Source: Littorina saxatilis (lineage: Eukaryota > Mollusca > Gastropoda > Littorinimorpha > Littorinidae). From it: a stretch of DNA of 64,000 nucleotides. The notes under the pieces were generated by a model, which worked only from the letters and a program-made list of their open reading frames with translations, did not search any database and was not told the DNA's origin. The stretch is taken from contig NC_090250.1 in the NCBI RefSeq assembly GCF_037325665.1, positions 42,081,653 through 42,145,652 on the forward strand. Direction: 5' to 3'. This document shows, in pieces, positions 53,218 to 64,000 of this stretch (positions are counted from its first letter, which is position 1; every line of letters starts with the position of its first letter). The position numbers were made by a program, and so were the translations under genes.

Positions 53218-56185
53218 GAATGATAAATTAAATTGTTAGAATACTAGGCACTCAGCATGTTCTCAAGTGTTGCATTTCACATACTTATATCCTTAGCTAT
53301 ATTTCTGTATATATTTTTGATGCTTTGATGGCCCTGGTGATCGTGACGATCTGTTTTTCTTCTCGTTTCCCCATGTTTTGGGCATATTTTCAGTTTCTGC
53401 GTCAAATGCAACAAAACGGAGATTACTGGTTATTCTTGGACATGTTCACTGATAACTTTAATGTTTTATGAATCTCCACGTGTAGTTTCTCTGTATATAG
53501 TTCCATATATACTTTGCAAGAAGCAGATAAAAAAAAGTGTCAACAACTCTCTGTAATTCGCCACCGCATCAATTCAATGTTAGATGAAACTCGCCACCGC
53601 ACTTTTTGTTATTCGCCACCGCACTACGCAAATTGTAATTTCCAAACGCATCAACATCGTGGAGGCATGTAAACCTTTATTTTTGTCACAAAACTGACAG
53701 GAATTGATAGGAGCATTTTAACTTTAGTGCTGCAAGTTTTAAACTCAGGGGCGTGGCGTGATCTTGCCTATGCAAAGGATTTAAAGGCACCATGAGTTGA
53801 CAAATCAAACTGTAGTATTTCTTCTTCTTCTTCTTCTTCTTCTTCTTCTTCTTCTTCTTCTTCTTCTTCTTCTGTATGAAAAGTATGCTTATCTGTACTT
53901 GAGTGTATAACCCACATGTACTGGAATGTGCTTATATATATAATTATATATATATACTAGAAGTCAGGCCCGGCTTCGCCCGGGTGTTTCTGCTCTCCCC
54001 TCTCTCAGAAACCTCTCGAATCTTATTCCAATGTGGATAAGAAAAATGACAGTGTGAGCTCATACATTTGGATGTATAGGCAAGGCAAGTTTCTATTTGG
54101 TTCAACGTGTTCTTTTTTCTTCAGACGATTTAATTCAGACAATACATGACAAATTATACAAACAATACAGATTGGAGTACAAAACAGTCAAAATCATTGA
54201 TAGTAACAGAAACAATGTTGTATGAAAATATGGCAGTGCATAGTATAAGCATATTATCATTCCACCAAAATTGTGTACGATGCCCATTTCTTTATGTATT
54301 TATCATACTCAAACTCGTTTCTAAACATGTACTTGTCATTGTCAATAATATGTTTCAGTTCTTGTAAAAATTGTTGCAGTTTTGGTTTAGTTTTCAATAT
54401 TCTGTTCTTGTATATAAAAAATTTTGCAGACAATAAAATATGATTAAAACCTATGTCCGTATGTGTATTGTTTTCATGTCCAAATAAAACAAGAGAAGAA
54501 TTTAAACAAAGTCTTGTGCAATTTGTGCATTTATCTTTCAAAAGTTGTACAAGAGATTTCCAAAAAGCTTGGGCGTGAACACAGTCCCACAGATAATGAA
54601 AAATTGTATCTCTTTGCTGTAAACAAAAATTACACAGGTCACTCGACAATACTCGCATGCTTTTTAAAGTGGAATTGGTGACTAGAATCCGATAGTTTAT
54701 TTTCATTTGGAACCATCGTAATTTTATTTCTTTGATTTTTTTGGTCAACTCAAACACTCTTTTCCATTCAATTTCAGTTTCCCAAAACGTCTCCCACTTT
54801 TGGCATGCTTTCAGTACGGGAGCAGTACCCGTAAAAATATAAAAAGTTCTAGCACCCTTGGGAGCTTTAACAATCAAACCATACGCTTTTATCTCTGGGA
54901 GATGATCTAAGCTCTCAAATGTAATACCTTTTTTTCGCATACAACTTTTTACAGAGCTGACACACCCCAAAAAATCTAAAAATGAAACATCAACGTTATA
55001 TTTTGCACAAAACTCCTCCAGACTCAGAAAAATTCCATCTTCCTTTAACAGATTCTTCAGCCGTGTTTACTTCAACTTTATCGTAAAAACAACGATATAT
55101 GAATCAAAGACATTCTTCCAAAATCTATTTACTTTGTGATTACTTGTTTTCAGGACTAAAGGACCATAGTCCTTAACCATATCAACTTCAGGACAAATAC
55201 CTTGTAAAATTCTTTTCCACTTTGGTACATAACAAGAAGATTGCATCTTTTTAAATCAAGTTAATTTTAAGGATTTTACGTAGCTTTCAATATGAGGAAT
55301 ACAAATACCTCCTTCTTGAATACTATGTATTGCTATTGTTCTTTTTACTTTATCTTTCTTCCCATCCCATACAAAATGATAGCACATTTTCTGAAGCTGT
55401 TCAACCATTTGGTCAGGTGGATTTGGAAGCATTATCCACAAGTACACAAGTTTGGATAAAATGAGCGATTTTAGTACTGCAACTCTGCCCAAAGGCGTAC
55501 ATGAGCGTTTCATCCATGTATTAAACAATTTCTTTGTTTCGTTAAATTTATCAGTTAGATTCAGTTCTGCCATTTTCTGTAAATCACTGGTGAACCAAAG
55601 TCCAAGGAATTTTAACTGAGAGGGATTCCACGACATGTGCGAATTTGGTAAAAACTGAACTTGGCTGATTTGTTTACCCCTTCTCACACCCACTGTAGTT
55701 ACCGTCTGATAAAAGCACGCATACCTCATGAGTGAGCGCGTCATACCTTTTTGAACAGGGGAGAGAAATCTGTAAATTCTCGTGATCTTTCACTGAGGCG
55801 ATCGTTTCGTAAACATTATTCGCGATGATCTGGAAGGCAGGGAGGGGGAGCAGGGGGCAGGGTTAGTGTGTGTGTGTGTGTGTGTGTGTGTGGGGGGGGG
55901 GGGGGGTGGCGGGATGATAGCGGGCGGGGGGTAACCCTTGAGAATGACATGGTATACTGGGTTGATGAGAGTTACCTCCCTTCCGTGGGTGACAAACCAT
56001 GACTTACCTCCCTTGCACTATATAGACTGTATTGATAGATGGGGAGGGTAATTATCCGAGGAAGAAAACAATGTCTGGAGAAACTAAAACCCAGGTGCAC
56101 ATTTGTGGGTCCAGGGCAGTGTGCATGCAAAATATCTTGTGCTTATCTTTTGCCATCTCTGAGGTATGGCGACCACAGACAGACA

Positions 56186-56221
<36 letters not shown>

Positions 56222-57623
56222 GACAGACACTCTCTTTTATTTATATGTATAGATATGACCCCACCCCCAAAAAAAAACCTGGGACTATGAGATTCAAGAG
56301 GTTTAGGGTATGATGACATCAATAGGAAATATAACAGTGCCTACCGTAAGAGTGAAAAAATACTATATTTACAAGTGGGAAATGCATCGATGACTGCTAG
56401 TGATGATCTGAACAGATTACGCAGCAAAATAAAGACACATCAGAACATGAAGACCAACGTTTTCACCAATGAGATTTCACTTCTAGGAAGGCACGCTGAT
56501 GAAAAGTTTGTCCTCATGTTCTCTTATGCATTCATTTACATTCGGAAGATTGACTACACATACAAGAATGTACAAAAACGTTCCGCATTCCGTATCCCGT
56601 CAGAAAAGTTATTGTACAAGCAAATGTGATTGAAGAGCGCAGCGATTCTTGCCATTCTAGCAATAAACACTCAGTGGCTGAAATCACTAAGTTTGACAAT
56701 ATGGAACCTACCTCTTCCTGTTTGATTTGCGGTCACTTGAGTCTGAAACTGGGCCTGGAACGCTCCTGTTACAAACATTGTGGAGCCAAACACCACATAA
56801 CTCTAAAATTCTTAAGCTTCGTTGGTGTTTATGTGTGTGAAATAATTCTAAAATTCAGTCATTCCTATTACCAGTGACATCACAAAAGCTCATCAGTTTG
56901 ACGCTGGAAGAGAAAAGAACGCCTCTGACAGACGTGACGTTTTTCGGGAAAGAAGAATGACGAAGAGTGTGGGAGTGAAACGCCGCCAGGTGCGTCTCAG
57001 AAACGTGTTCTACAAAAGCTGAACTATACACTGAACTGAACAACTCCAAATCAATATTTTCAATTGGAAGTGACAGAATCACTGAACTCTTCAACATAAT
57101 TATTATGCAATTCATTAGACAGTTGCGGTGGCGAATAACATCCAAGACGTGAAATTGCGGTGGCGAATTACACCAAGCATCGGTGGCGTATAACATGAAG
57201 TCTAATTGTTTGTGTTTTCTTTTGCCGCGTGCGTCACCCAAAGACAAAATTGTGCAACAGCATTCATCAAGAATACAAAGGACATGTTTAGCTCACAGGA
57301 TATCATCACGGGAATGCATCAACTAGTGCTGTTTCGTTAAAGTTACGAAGGAAGGGACAAATCGTGCAATTTCAGCTACAATTCCAGCAGAAATCGGACT
57401 TCTGAACTGCCGAAACCTGACATTTCGACTAAAAAAGCACGTACCTTAGACCTTGAGTATATACTTCTTTAAAATGTACTAATGAAGAATCTAGATGATG
57501 CCTGAAAGTCCTACACATTTTCATTTTCTGTGAGAGACCTACCTTGCAGCTTGCCTCTTCGTCGGCGTGAAGCGATAAAAAGTTGCGGTGGCGCAAATGC
57601 AGAGTTACACGATCCACGGCGTG
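53126..57623. mobile_element. 4.5 kb TIR element E, copy 2
   Basis: Direct continuation of copy 1 with no base between them, same orientation. 4,498 bp against 4,495 bp; differences are a few substitutions and microsatellite lengths. CTTAC at 57,624-57,628 matches CTTAC at 48,626-48,630, so the target duplication encloses the pair and not the single copies. The empty site CGCCTTACGCGACTTG is visible in repeat B copy 2 at ~58,481-58,496. Confidence 0.92.
53953..55780 (-). mobile_element. Same LINE fragment inside E copy 2
   Basis: Matches 49,465-51,290 with the same frame interruptions, so the LINE inserted and decayed before E was duplicated. Only a handful of amino-acid differences (for example GHENNTHT against GHDNKTHT). 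Confidence 0.85.
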
Positions 57624-57636
57624 CTTACGCGACTTG

Positions 57637-58496
57637 TTTATATTTAGTCAAGTTTTGACTAAATATTTTAACATCGAGGGGGAATCGAAACGAGGGTCGT
57701 GGTGTATGTGCGTGCGTGTGTGTGTGTGTGTAGAGTGATTCAGACTAAACTACTGGACCGATCTTTATGAAATTTGACATGAGAGTTCCTGGGTATGAAA
57801 TCCCCGAACGTTTTTTTCATTTTTTTGATAAATGTCTTTGATGACGTCATATCCGGCTTTTCGTGAAAGTTGAGGTGGCACTGTCACGCCCTCATTTTTC
57901 ACTGACCAAATTGGTTGAAATTTTGGTCAAGTAATCTTCGACGAAGCCCGGGGTTCGGTATTGCATTTCAGCTTGGTGCCTTAAAAATTAATTAATGACT
58001 TTGGTCATTAAAAATCTGAAAATTGTAAGAAAAAAATAAAAATTTATAAAACGATCCAAATTTACGTTTATCTTATTCTCCATCATTTGCTGATTCCAAA
58101 AACATATAAATATGTTATATTCGGATTAAAAACAAGCTCTGAAAATTAAATATATAAAAATTATTATCAATTTTTTTTCGAAATCAATTTAAAAACACTT
58201 TCATCTTATTCCTTGTCGGTTCCTGATTCCAAAAATATATAGATATGATATGTTTGGATTAAAAACACGCTCAGAAAGTTAAAACGAAGAGAGGTACAGA
58301 AAAGCGTGCTATCCTTCTCAGCGCAACGAATATCCCTCTCTTCTTGTCAATTCACGGGCACTGCCTTTGCCACGGGCGGTGGAGTGACGATGCTACGAGT
58401 ATACGGTCTTGCTGCGTTGCGTTGCGTTCAGTTTTATTCTGTGAGTTCGACAGCTACTTGACTAAATATTGTATTTTCGCCTTACGCGACTTGTTC
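57637..58496 (+). mobile_element. ~860 bp repeat B, copy 2 (intact)
   Basis: TATTTAGTCAAGT to CGCCTTACGCGACTTG, near-identical to copy 1. Together the two B copies formed a head-to-tail tandem before E inserted into the end of copy 1. Short reading frames in it (58,344-58,484) are chance. Confidence 0.85.
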
Positions 58497-58757
58497 CAGC
58501 TTGTATTTGTGGCCTCTTGTTCGGTCGTTCTTGCACTTTGGGAGCAGAGTTTCACTGTCCACTTTGTACATTCCGCTGGTCAGTTTGTACGCCTCAATGA
58601 GGTCCCCTCTCAGTCTTCTATACGTCAGGCTTGGGAGGTTCAGGGCCCTCAGGCGGTCTTCGTACTCCTTCTCCTTGAGTTCAGGGACCATTTTTGTGGC
58701 TCTTCTTTGAATGCTCTCGATGAGCATGGCATCTTTCTTCAGGGAGGGCGACCAGGT
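58497..58757 (-). mobile_element. LINE C-terminal part, 5' half of a split copy
   Basis: Minus-strand translation: LIESIQRRATKMVPELKEKE, YEDRLRALNLPSLTYRRLRG, DLIEAYKLTSGMYKVDSETL, RTRGHKYKLE. This is the CR1/Jockey-type post-RT segment; it joins naturally to RASRLDIRKNFF at 47,770. The LINE is 5'-truncated at ~58,757. Confidence 0.85.
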
Positions 58758-60576
58758 TTATTATTCTTTGAATGCATAAATTAGTGTTATGATCGTTTCC
58801 GAGTCTAAATTCATTGTTTTGGTAATGTTTCAAGCTTTTGGTTGTAAATGATCGTAGTATTTTTTGGAATTTGCGCCAAGAATAACATGGGTCTGTTTGC
58901 GCATGCGCAAGGAAATTAATTCTCGTGGATTATGCCCCTTGCATCAAGATGGGCGCGCCCATGCGTTGTGTAAACAAAGGGTTTGTTTGGACTTTGATTT
59001 CGTCTGAAAGCCATTCAATTTAGGAAATGGATAGTTTTTGATGTGAAAATAGGTGAAATGAAATACAGTTTTTGGCATTGTACTTTTTGGAGTTGTCAAA
59101 ACAAATTTGGTTTGGAAAATGTACCTGTAGTGGCTAACATAACTGGAGAGTGATCGGTAGTGGAGTTTGAGGCTTGATGTGTTCTTATTACTTCATCTTC
59201 ATCAAGGATGGATTAATTTTGAATTGCGAGTAAAGATTGTCATTATGTTGTGTAGTGAGTCTGGTAATGACAGTAGAGTAGATTTTGAATAATGAATCTA
59301 CTGGATTATCGTATATTCTGCTGTAATTATCCACTAGATAATTTTGTACACAGTTGATGACAATGGTCTGAAAGTGAGAGTATTAGTGGTAATGGTAGTT
59401 TTGTGAAACTACAATTTTTTCATTAGAATCCTAAAGATTCTATGTTTGTTTATGGATCACTTATAAAAGTTAACATCGTGCTCTAATGCGTTGTTCTGCT
59501 TTGCAGGGCCAGTTTTTTCCTGAATGTTCCATTCATTCAAGAAATTAAATAAACCAAAAGAACCGTTTCCATTCATTCAAGAAATTAAATAAAACAAAAG
59601 AACCGTTTTCAGTCGTTTTTACTTTCAACAGTGTGAGGCTCTGCAGTCTGAGTGAAGTGTGTGTGGTTGAACTGCAGACCCTGTTTCATTGTAGTGAGGT
59701 CTACATATATATATAATGAGTTATACGTACACTTAATCTCAAACTACATCAACATGAAAGGGAGTGCATCAACATTTTCACACTTCTGTACGTACCACAT
59801 TACTAAATGCATGTAACTGTCCTGTAAATGGACAAGTACAAAAAAAGTCACCTCACACAAAGGAAGTGCAGTATTGCACTGAAAAAAAAGAGAGAGAGAG
59901 AGAGAGAGAGAAGGAACCAATAGACACAATTCCTTGAAAATGCTGAGCAAAAGCAGACAAAAAAATCGATACTTGAAACAATGTGATAGCCGGGCTATAG
60001 CTGTGAAGAATACCTTTCATTCAGATTTTACCTTTCAAAATTATTCAGAATGGTGTAATGCGCTATTAATCGCCAGCCCACATGGTATTGCGGCTGGTGG
60101 AAGAGTCATGAAGTTCAATCCAAACAAAACCTGTCTTTGCCAACACAACTCAGAAATAAGAGATATTTCTGTAAAAACAAAGAAACCTAGCAACCTTCAA
60201 AACATTGAACAATAAAAGAATGTCGAAACCAGCTTTGACTGTATATAGAGTAAAGTTGATACCTCAACAGAAAGCTGTTCATACATGCTGTTTTCTGAAG
60301 GCTGTCGAAGATTATGGTCGAAACCAATTATTCAATTCCTGTCTGTTTTGTTTTCCCTGATAAACATATTTTCAACTTATTTCCTTATACTATATTACAC
60401 CATCATTCGTGCACTCCTTTCTTATGCACGGAAATCTGAAAAATGAATTATTTCACATTCAAGCTTCATTCAACTATACAGAAACCCTATTTGTTCCACA
60501 CACCAAAGATTCTTCAGGGCAAAGGCTACAGCTAGATTATCCCTCATTGCAGTAATATCACTCAAAACGTCGGTTC
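58758..60576. other. No gene seen
   Basis: AT-rich. Contains a two-copy 42 bp direct repeat (TTCCATTCATTCAAGAAATT...CAAAAGAACCGT; 59,527-59,612) and a GA run at 59,889-59,911. No frame with recognisable content. Confidence 0.6.
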
Positions 60577-60696
60577 TCAGAATGGTGTGATTCTCATGCC
60601 AGAACCAAGGGGAGAGAAAGGGTTCACTTTCGCCCACATCAACGCTTCGTTCACCGACACTGCTGACTTGGCGTCCTCTAGAAACACTGCTAGGCC
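60577..60696 (-). CDS. Terminal exon of an unrecognised host gene
   Basis: Acceptor TTGTGTGCAG, then GLAVFLEDAKSAVSVNEALM, WAKVNPFSPLGSGMRITPF and TGA (60,577-60,579). It is in phase with the exon at 61,003-61,183. Well-formed, unrepetitive, with conserved-looking aromatic and proline positions. I cannot name the family. Confidence 0.65.
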   Translation of the reverse strand, partial: GLAVFLEDAKSAVSVNEALMWAKVNPFSPLGSGMRITPF

Positions 60697-61002
60697 CTGC
60701 ACACAAGTGTAAAACCAACATAACCATAAACAATAAAATGTGTTGAAACTGATTTTTGCACATAATGCAGACTCAACGCATCCATCCAAAACAAACAAAT
60801 CTTGCATTCCAACTAACCCTTTCCCACAAACATCCAAAGAAATAAGGAAAAAACAAACCAGACACGCCCCTTCACCCCCCACCCCCCATACACCCCCCAT
60901 ACACACACTCACATACATGAAGAGCAAAATACACAAAAACATACACCCCTCTCCCCCTCCTGCCTCAAGCGTGCACACACACACACACACACACACACTG
61001 AC

Positions 61003-61183
61003 CCTAATCCGCTGGCCAGTGAGAACTGACACATGGACATCAGAGTGTGACGGTAGATGGGAGCTGGCCATACAGTCGGCACCAAACTCCACTGGCCATA
61101 TTTCGTGTCCCAGTCGTGCCTGCAGCTGAGACCACTGTGGGTTCGAATTAGGCTCTCCTCCACCACCACGGCCACTCTGAGGT
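61003..61183 (-). CDS. Internal exon of the same unrecognised gene
   Basis: Acceptor TTCTCCCCAG, donor GTCAGT. In the frame that joins the last exon: PQSGRGGGGEPNSNPQWSQL, QARLGHEIWPVEFGADCMAS, SHLPSHSDVHVSVLTGQRIR. The intron (60,697-61,002) has a CA run. Earlier exons should lie upstream (beyond 61,200, possibly outside the window). Other frames of the same exon are also open, so the frame choice depends on the join. Confidence 0.55.
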
Positions 61184-61464
61184 CTGGGGAGAAAAAAACA
61201 CCCAGACTGTGCTCAGTGTTTGCTGTCATTATGCAGGAAAAGTACAGTGGTCTCTACAATAAAAGAGCAACCCCTTTGGGACAAACTACATTGCAGGTGG
61301 CCTTTCATGTCAGGTATGATTAGGTCATGTAAACAGCCAAGCCGCCGACAAAACGTGCCTTTTCACCATTCACTGGAGGGACATCGCATCGCAGGGCACT
61401 GTACCCCGATTTTTAGTTTGATACCCTTCGCCCCTCCTGCAGCAAAAACTTGCCAAATCAAATA

Positions 61465-61560
61465 CAGTCGAAACCGTTTATAACGAATCTCAGGGGAAAA
61501 CGTTTTTTATTCGTTATAATCGATTTTCGTTATAACCGATTAGATCGGTTATAACGAAGA
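61465..61560. mobile_element. Single Tigger-like terminus
   Basis: TA then CAGTCGAAACCGTTTATAAC, followed by repeated CGTTATAA.CGATT. This is the style of pogo/Tigger ends, but no matching right end is seen downstream, so the copy is truncated. Confidence 0.5.
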
Positions 61561-61715
61561 CAAAAGGAAAAAATTTGTTATTATTATAACCGGTTTCTTC
61601 ACATTTTCAATGTAAAAATGGTAAAATGTTGGCAAATAAGTATTGTTTTCTGTTGCATAAGTAATCTTTTTGTCATATCATTAAAACATTCAATGAGGTA
61701 CATACATAATCGTAC

Positions 61716-61815
61716 ATGAGAGAGAGACAGAGACAGAGAGAGAGAGATACACGGAGAGAGTGTGTGAGAGAGAGAGAGAGAGAGATGGCGAAAGAGAGAG
61801 AGAGAGAGGGGGAGG
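61716..61815. repeat. (GA)n microsatellite
   Basis: Interrupted GA-rich run of ~100 bp. A CA run is at 61,977-62,001. Confidence 0.95.
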
Positions 61816-62302
61816 GGGGGTATGGGGCATGCAACAGGCCTCGGGAAAGCTGGAGATTCAAGTGGAGAATTATCAACTGTTATGTGGTCTATACAACGGT
61901 CAAATAAATGAATAATTAAGCAGAGAGATCGTTTTCAACAGAAATACCAAAGTTTGCCTGAAACAATAAAAACACGTACACACACACACACACACACACA
62001 CATCGAATTCTGTTCTTCAACAAATCTGTTTATTAGGCCATAACCTTGTACCCAAGAATGTAACAATGAAATAAAAACAACAACAAAAACAACAAAAGAC
62101 CTGGGCTCGTATTCTTGAAAAAGCTGCAAAATTGTGTCCTTTAAAGTCAAACTGTCGTTTAACTACCGCCCGGTATTTATTTTTACAGCCCAATAACTAT
62201 TTATTTTCCCCCGGTATTAATGTGTGTCTGGCGGAAGGTCCGCGGCAGCTACCAGAATTGGTTATTTTTAGAATAGGAGATTCCTCATGCTTGCTCCTCT
62301 CT

Positions 62303-62553
62303 ACAAACAATATTTGAACAAGATTTATTCTTGAAAAAGCTGCAACTCATATACTGATCTGTAAAACTCAATAAGTCCGCCAACTGCTAAGTGTTATTTA
62401 TGAAACACCGGTAAGTCCTTACCGGGTTGTCTCCGAGCTGTAAAGTTAGAGGACCCCTCCCCCTCCTGTAAAGTCGCTACCTGTCAGTAACTTCACCAAC
62501 ACTGTCCATTAAAACCGTCAAGTTCGAATAAATCTTGTTCAAATATTGTTCGT
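62303..62553. mobile_element. MITE of ~250 bp
   Basis: 28 bp inverted ends (ACAAACAATATTTGAACAAG left, CTTGTTCAAATATTGTTCGT right) around non-coding DNA with CCGGTAAGTCCTTACCGG. The motif ATTCTTGAAAAAGCTGCAA occurs just inside the left end and again ~220 bp upstream (62,111). Confidence 0.8.
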
Positions 62554-62624
62554 AGATTTATGTCCCTCATGGACACACATTGGTGTCATTTAAGCACCGA
62601 TGCATTGCGGTCAAATACGAGCTT

Positions 62625-62900
62625 CTGCTCGCGAAAGATTTCAACCGATGCTCGATCATAACGGCGTGTTGCAAAAGCGTGCTTGCGTCTTGTTTAATGC
62701 ATTACAGTGGCGAGCATTTGGTGTCTGATTCCGTAGCCGAACGGTTATCGAATTCGCTTGATGCGCGATAGAGTCGGGTTCAAATCGCCATCAGGCCTTA
62801 CTTTTTTCTTTTTTTTTTAATTCTTTGTCATTAATTTTGTTTGTTTTTGTTTATTTTCTTCGTGTGCCAAAGAGTACGTTGTAATATCAAAATTGATTTA
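62625..62900 (+). mobile_element. tRNA-like repeat, copy 2
   Basis: Relative of 38,030-38,320 with A-box-like TAGCCGAACGG and B-box-like GGGTTCAAATC, then the same AT-rich end. The two copies differ at many positions, so they are not recent duplicates. Confidence 0.6.
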
Positions 62901-63269
62901 AAAAATTAATTTTAGACGAGAATGACTTTTTATTAAAAATTGATGGTTAACATGATATTACCGTTAACTACCTTGTATACGCCCACCCACCCTATGTACC
63001 AGTTTTGCTCAAAAGTGGGGGGGGGTGGGCGTTTTCTAGGTACTATACCCTTGGCAGGAGCGGGTCCTTAGCTAGAAAAACGATATTTTGGTCATTTGTC
63101 AAAGGATGCGTTATTGCACAAAACTCCCCCCCCCCCCCCACACACACACACACACACTAACACTAACACACAAAATCAACCTCTTCAGACATCACTTCCC
63201 GCCAAAGATGAAGCTTTGAAGATGAAGACCATTGTTGGAGCAGTCCGCGGTACAAGCCATCAACAACTG

Positions 63270-64000
63270 TACGACGAGTCAGGCTTTATTTCACTTTAAG
63301 AGAGGCGTAAACGTCAAAAATTGATATTATTTCACAAGATTGTACACCGTAAGGTGCCAAACTACTTACTTGCGATATTGCCACCATTAATATCAACTAA
63401 TAATCCATATCGCCAGCGCAGACCTTTAGATAGGAAAGTTCCATCGTTTAACACTGAATTATACAAAAACTAATTTCTCCCATCTACAACACAACTCTGG
63501 AATTCTTTACCAGACTACATAAAACTTGGTAAGTCCCTCAAGCACTTTTTGTCAAAAAACGATTTAAGTCTGCCGTGTTATTGGTATTCTGGAGATCGCA
63601 TATAATCACAAACAATTCACTGTAAGCTCAGGCTATATATAAGTGATTTTAATAACGATCTTGTGACTGCGCATTTTTGTCCGAAACCGTAAAACACTTC
63701 CTATTAGATTGTCCAAATTATCGCGAAGCACGTCAAGAAACCATACATACCCTCCCTAACCACAGTATTCACCTCCCCCACCTTCTAAATGGAGACGGAC
63801 AGTATTCTCTAGATTTGAACAGGACATTTTTTCCAGAGTACACTCGTTCATTGAACGTTCAGGCCGCTTTGGGCAAACCAGAATCAATGCTCCACAAGCC
63901 GAACAACAACTTTAATTTCTGCACAACTCCTACCCATCCCTCTTCTTTTTATTCCTGTTCTTCCCCTCCTTCCTTCCTCTTACTGTCTTTCTTTATAATG
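63270..64000 (+). mobile_element. Decayed LINE 3' region, runs off the window
   Basis: Translation in shifting frames gives VHRKVPNYLLAILPPLIS, PYRQRRPLDRKVPSFNTELY, TTQLWNSLPDYIKLGKSLKH and, further on, DCPNYREARQETIHTLPNH. These are typical post-RT and C-terminal segments of a LINE, with several stops and frame breaks. The final 99 bp match the fragment at 419-519. Confidence 0.8.

Noticed and set aside
40-64000. Complete LTR retrotransposon or virus-derived element
   Set aside because: No paired long terminal repeats, gag/pol order or capsid-like frame was recognised anywhere in the window.

Overview
The window is nuclear DNA from an animal with a repeat-rich genome, most likely a marine gastropod mollusc. 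It has two spliced host genes with GT-AG introns, long CA/TG/TC microsatellites and TTAGGG telomere-type repeats. It also has Tc1/mariner, Tigger, hAT-like and piggyBac-like transposons, several LINE families, and SINEs whose 3' ends (for example GTTAAACACCAAATAAAG) I associate with molluscs. No bacterial-type operons, CRISPR arrays or rRNA genes are seen. The species assignment is an inference from repeat style only.

Region 1 (1-12,200). An intact-looking Tc1-type transposon (1402-3019) lies downstream of MITD1. MITD1 runs on the minus strand in six coding exons (10963 down to 4217, 246 aa) and encodes an ESCRT-III-linked abscission factor. Its introns hold a fold-back hairpin element, a ~42 bp minisatellite and a MITE with long inverted repeats around a telomeric-repeat core.

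Region 2 (11,870-18,180). SPATA4 starts head-to-head with MITD1 and runs on the plus strand in six exons (270 aa, calponin-homology-like domain). The shared intergenic region carries several ETS-type sites and one RFX X-box-like site. A 5'-truncated LINE with an uninterrupted reverse transcriptase lies antisense in intron 2; other repeats fill introns 3-5.

Region 3 (18,180-34,190) is almost entirely repeats: MITEs, a decayed Tigger element, ~415 bp SINE-like repeats, and a nest of elements each supported by its own target-site duplication. A short piggyBac-like element (TTAA ends) contains a hAT-like element (8 bp TSD). That contains a 3.3 kb element with a 9 bp TSD, which in turn contains a SINE (itself interrupted) and an internally deleted LINE derivative with a 14 bp TSD.

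Region 4 (34,190-47,470). An intronless TatD-family hydrolase reading frame is split by one in-frame UAG. A C-depleted, G/T-rich tract follows, then a tRNA-derived SINE inside a MITE, a LINE 3' end with RNase H, a repeat loaded with AGGTCA half-sites, and a second Tc1 element with a single frame break.

Region 5 (47,470-58,760) is the most unusual part. Two ~4.5 kb copies of one element (92 bp terminal inverted repeats, 5 bp CTTAC target duplication) sit head-to-tail with their ends fused base to base. The pair is inserted in one of two tandem copies of a ~860 bp repeat, and that tandem splits a LINE.

Region 6 (58,760-64,000) holds two minus-strand exons of an unrecognised probable host gene (60,577-61,183), MITEs, a tRNA-like repeat, and a decayed LINE running off the end whose last ~100 bp also occur near position 420.
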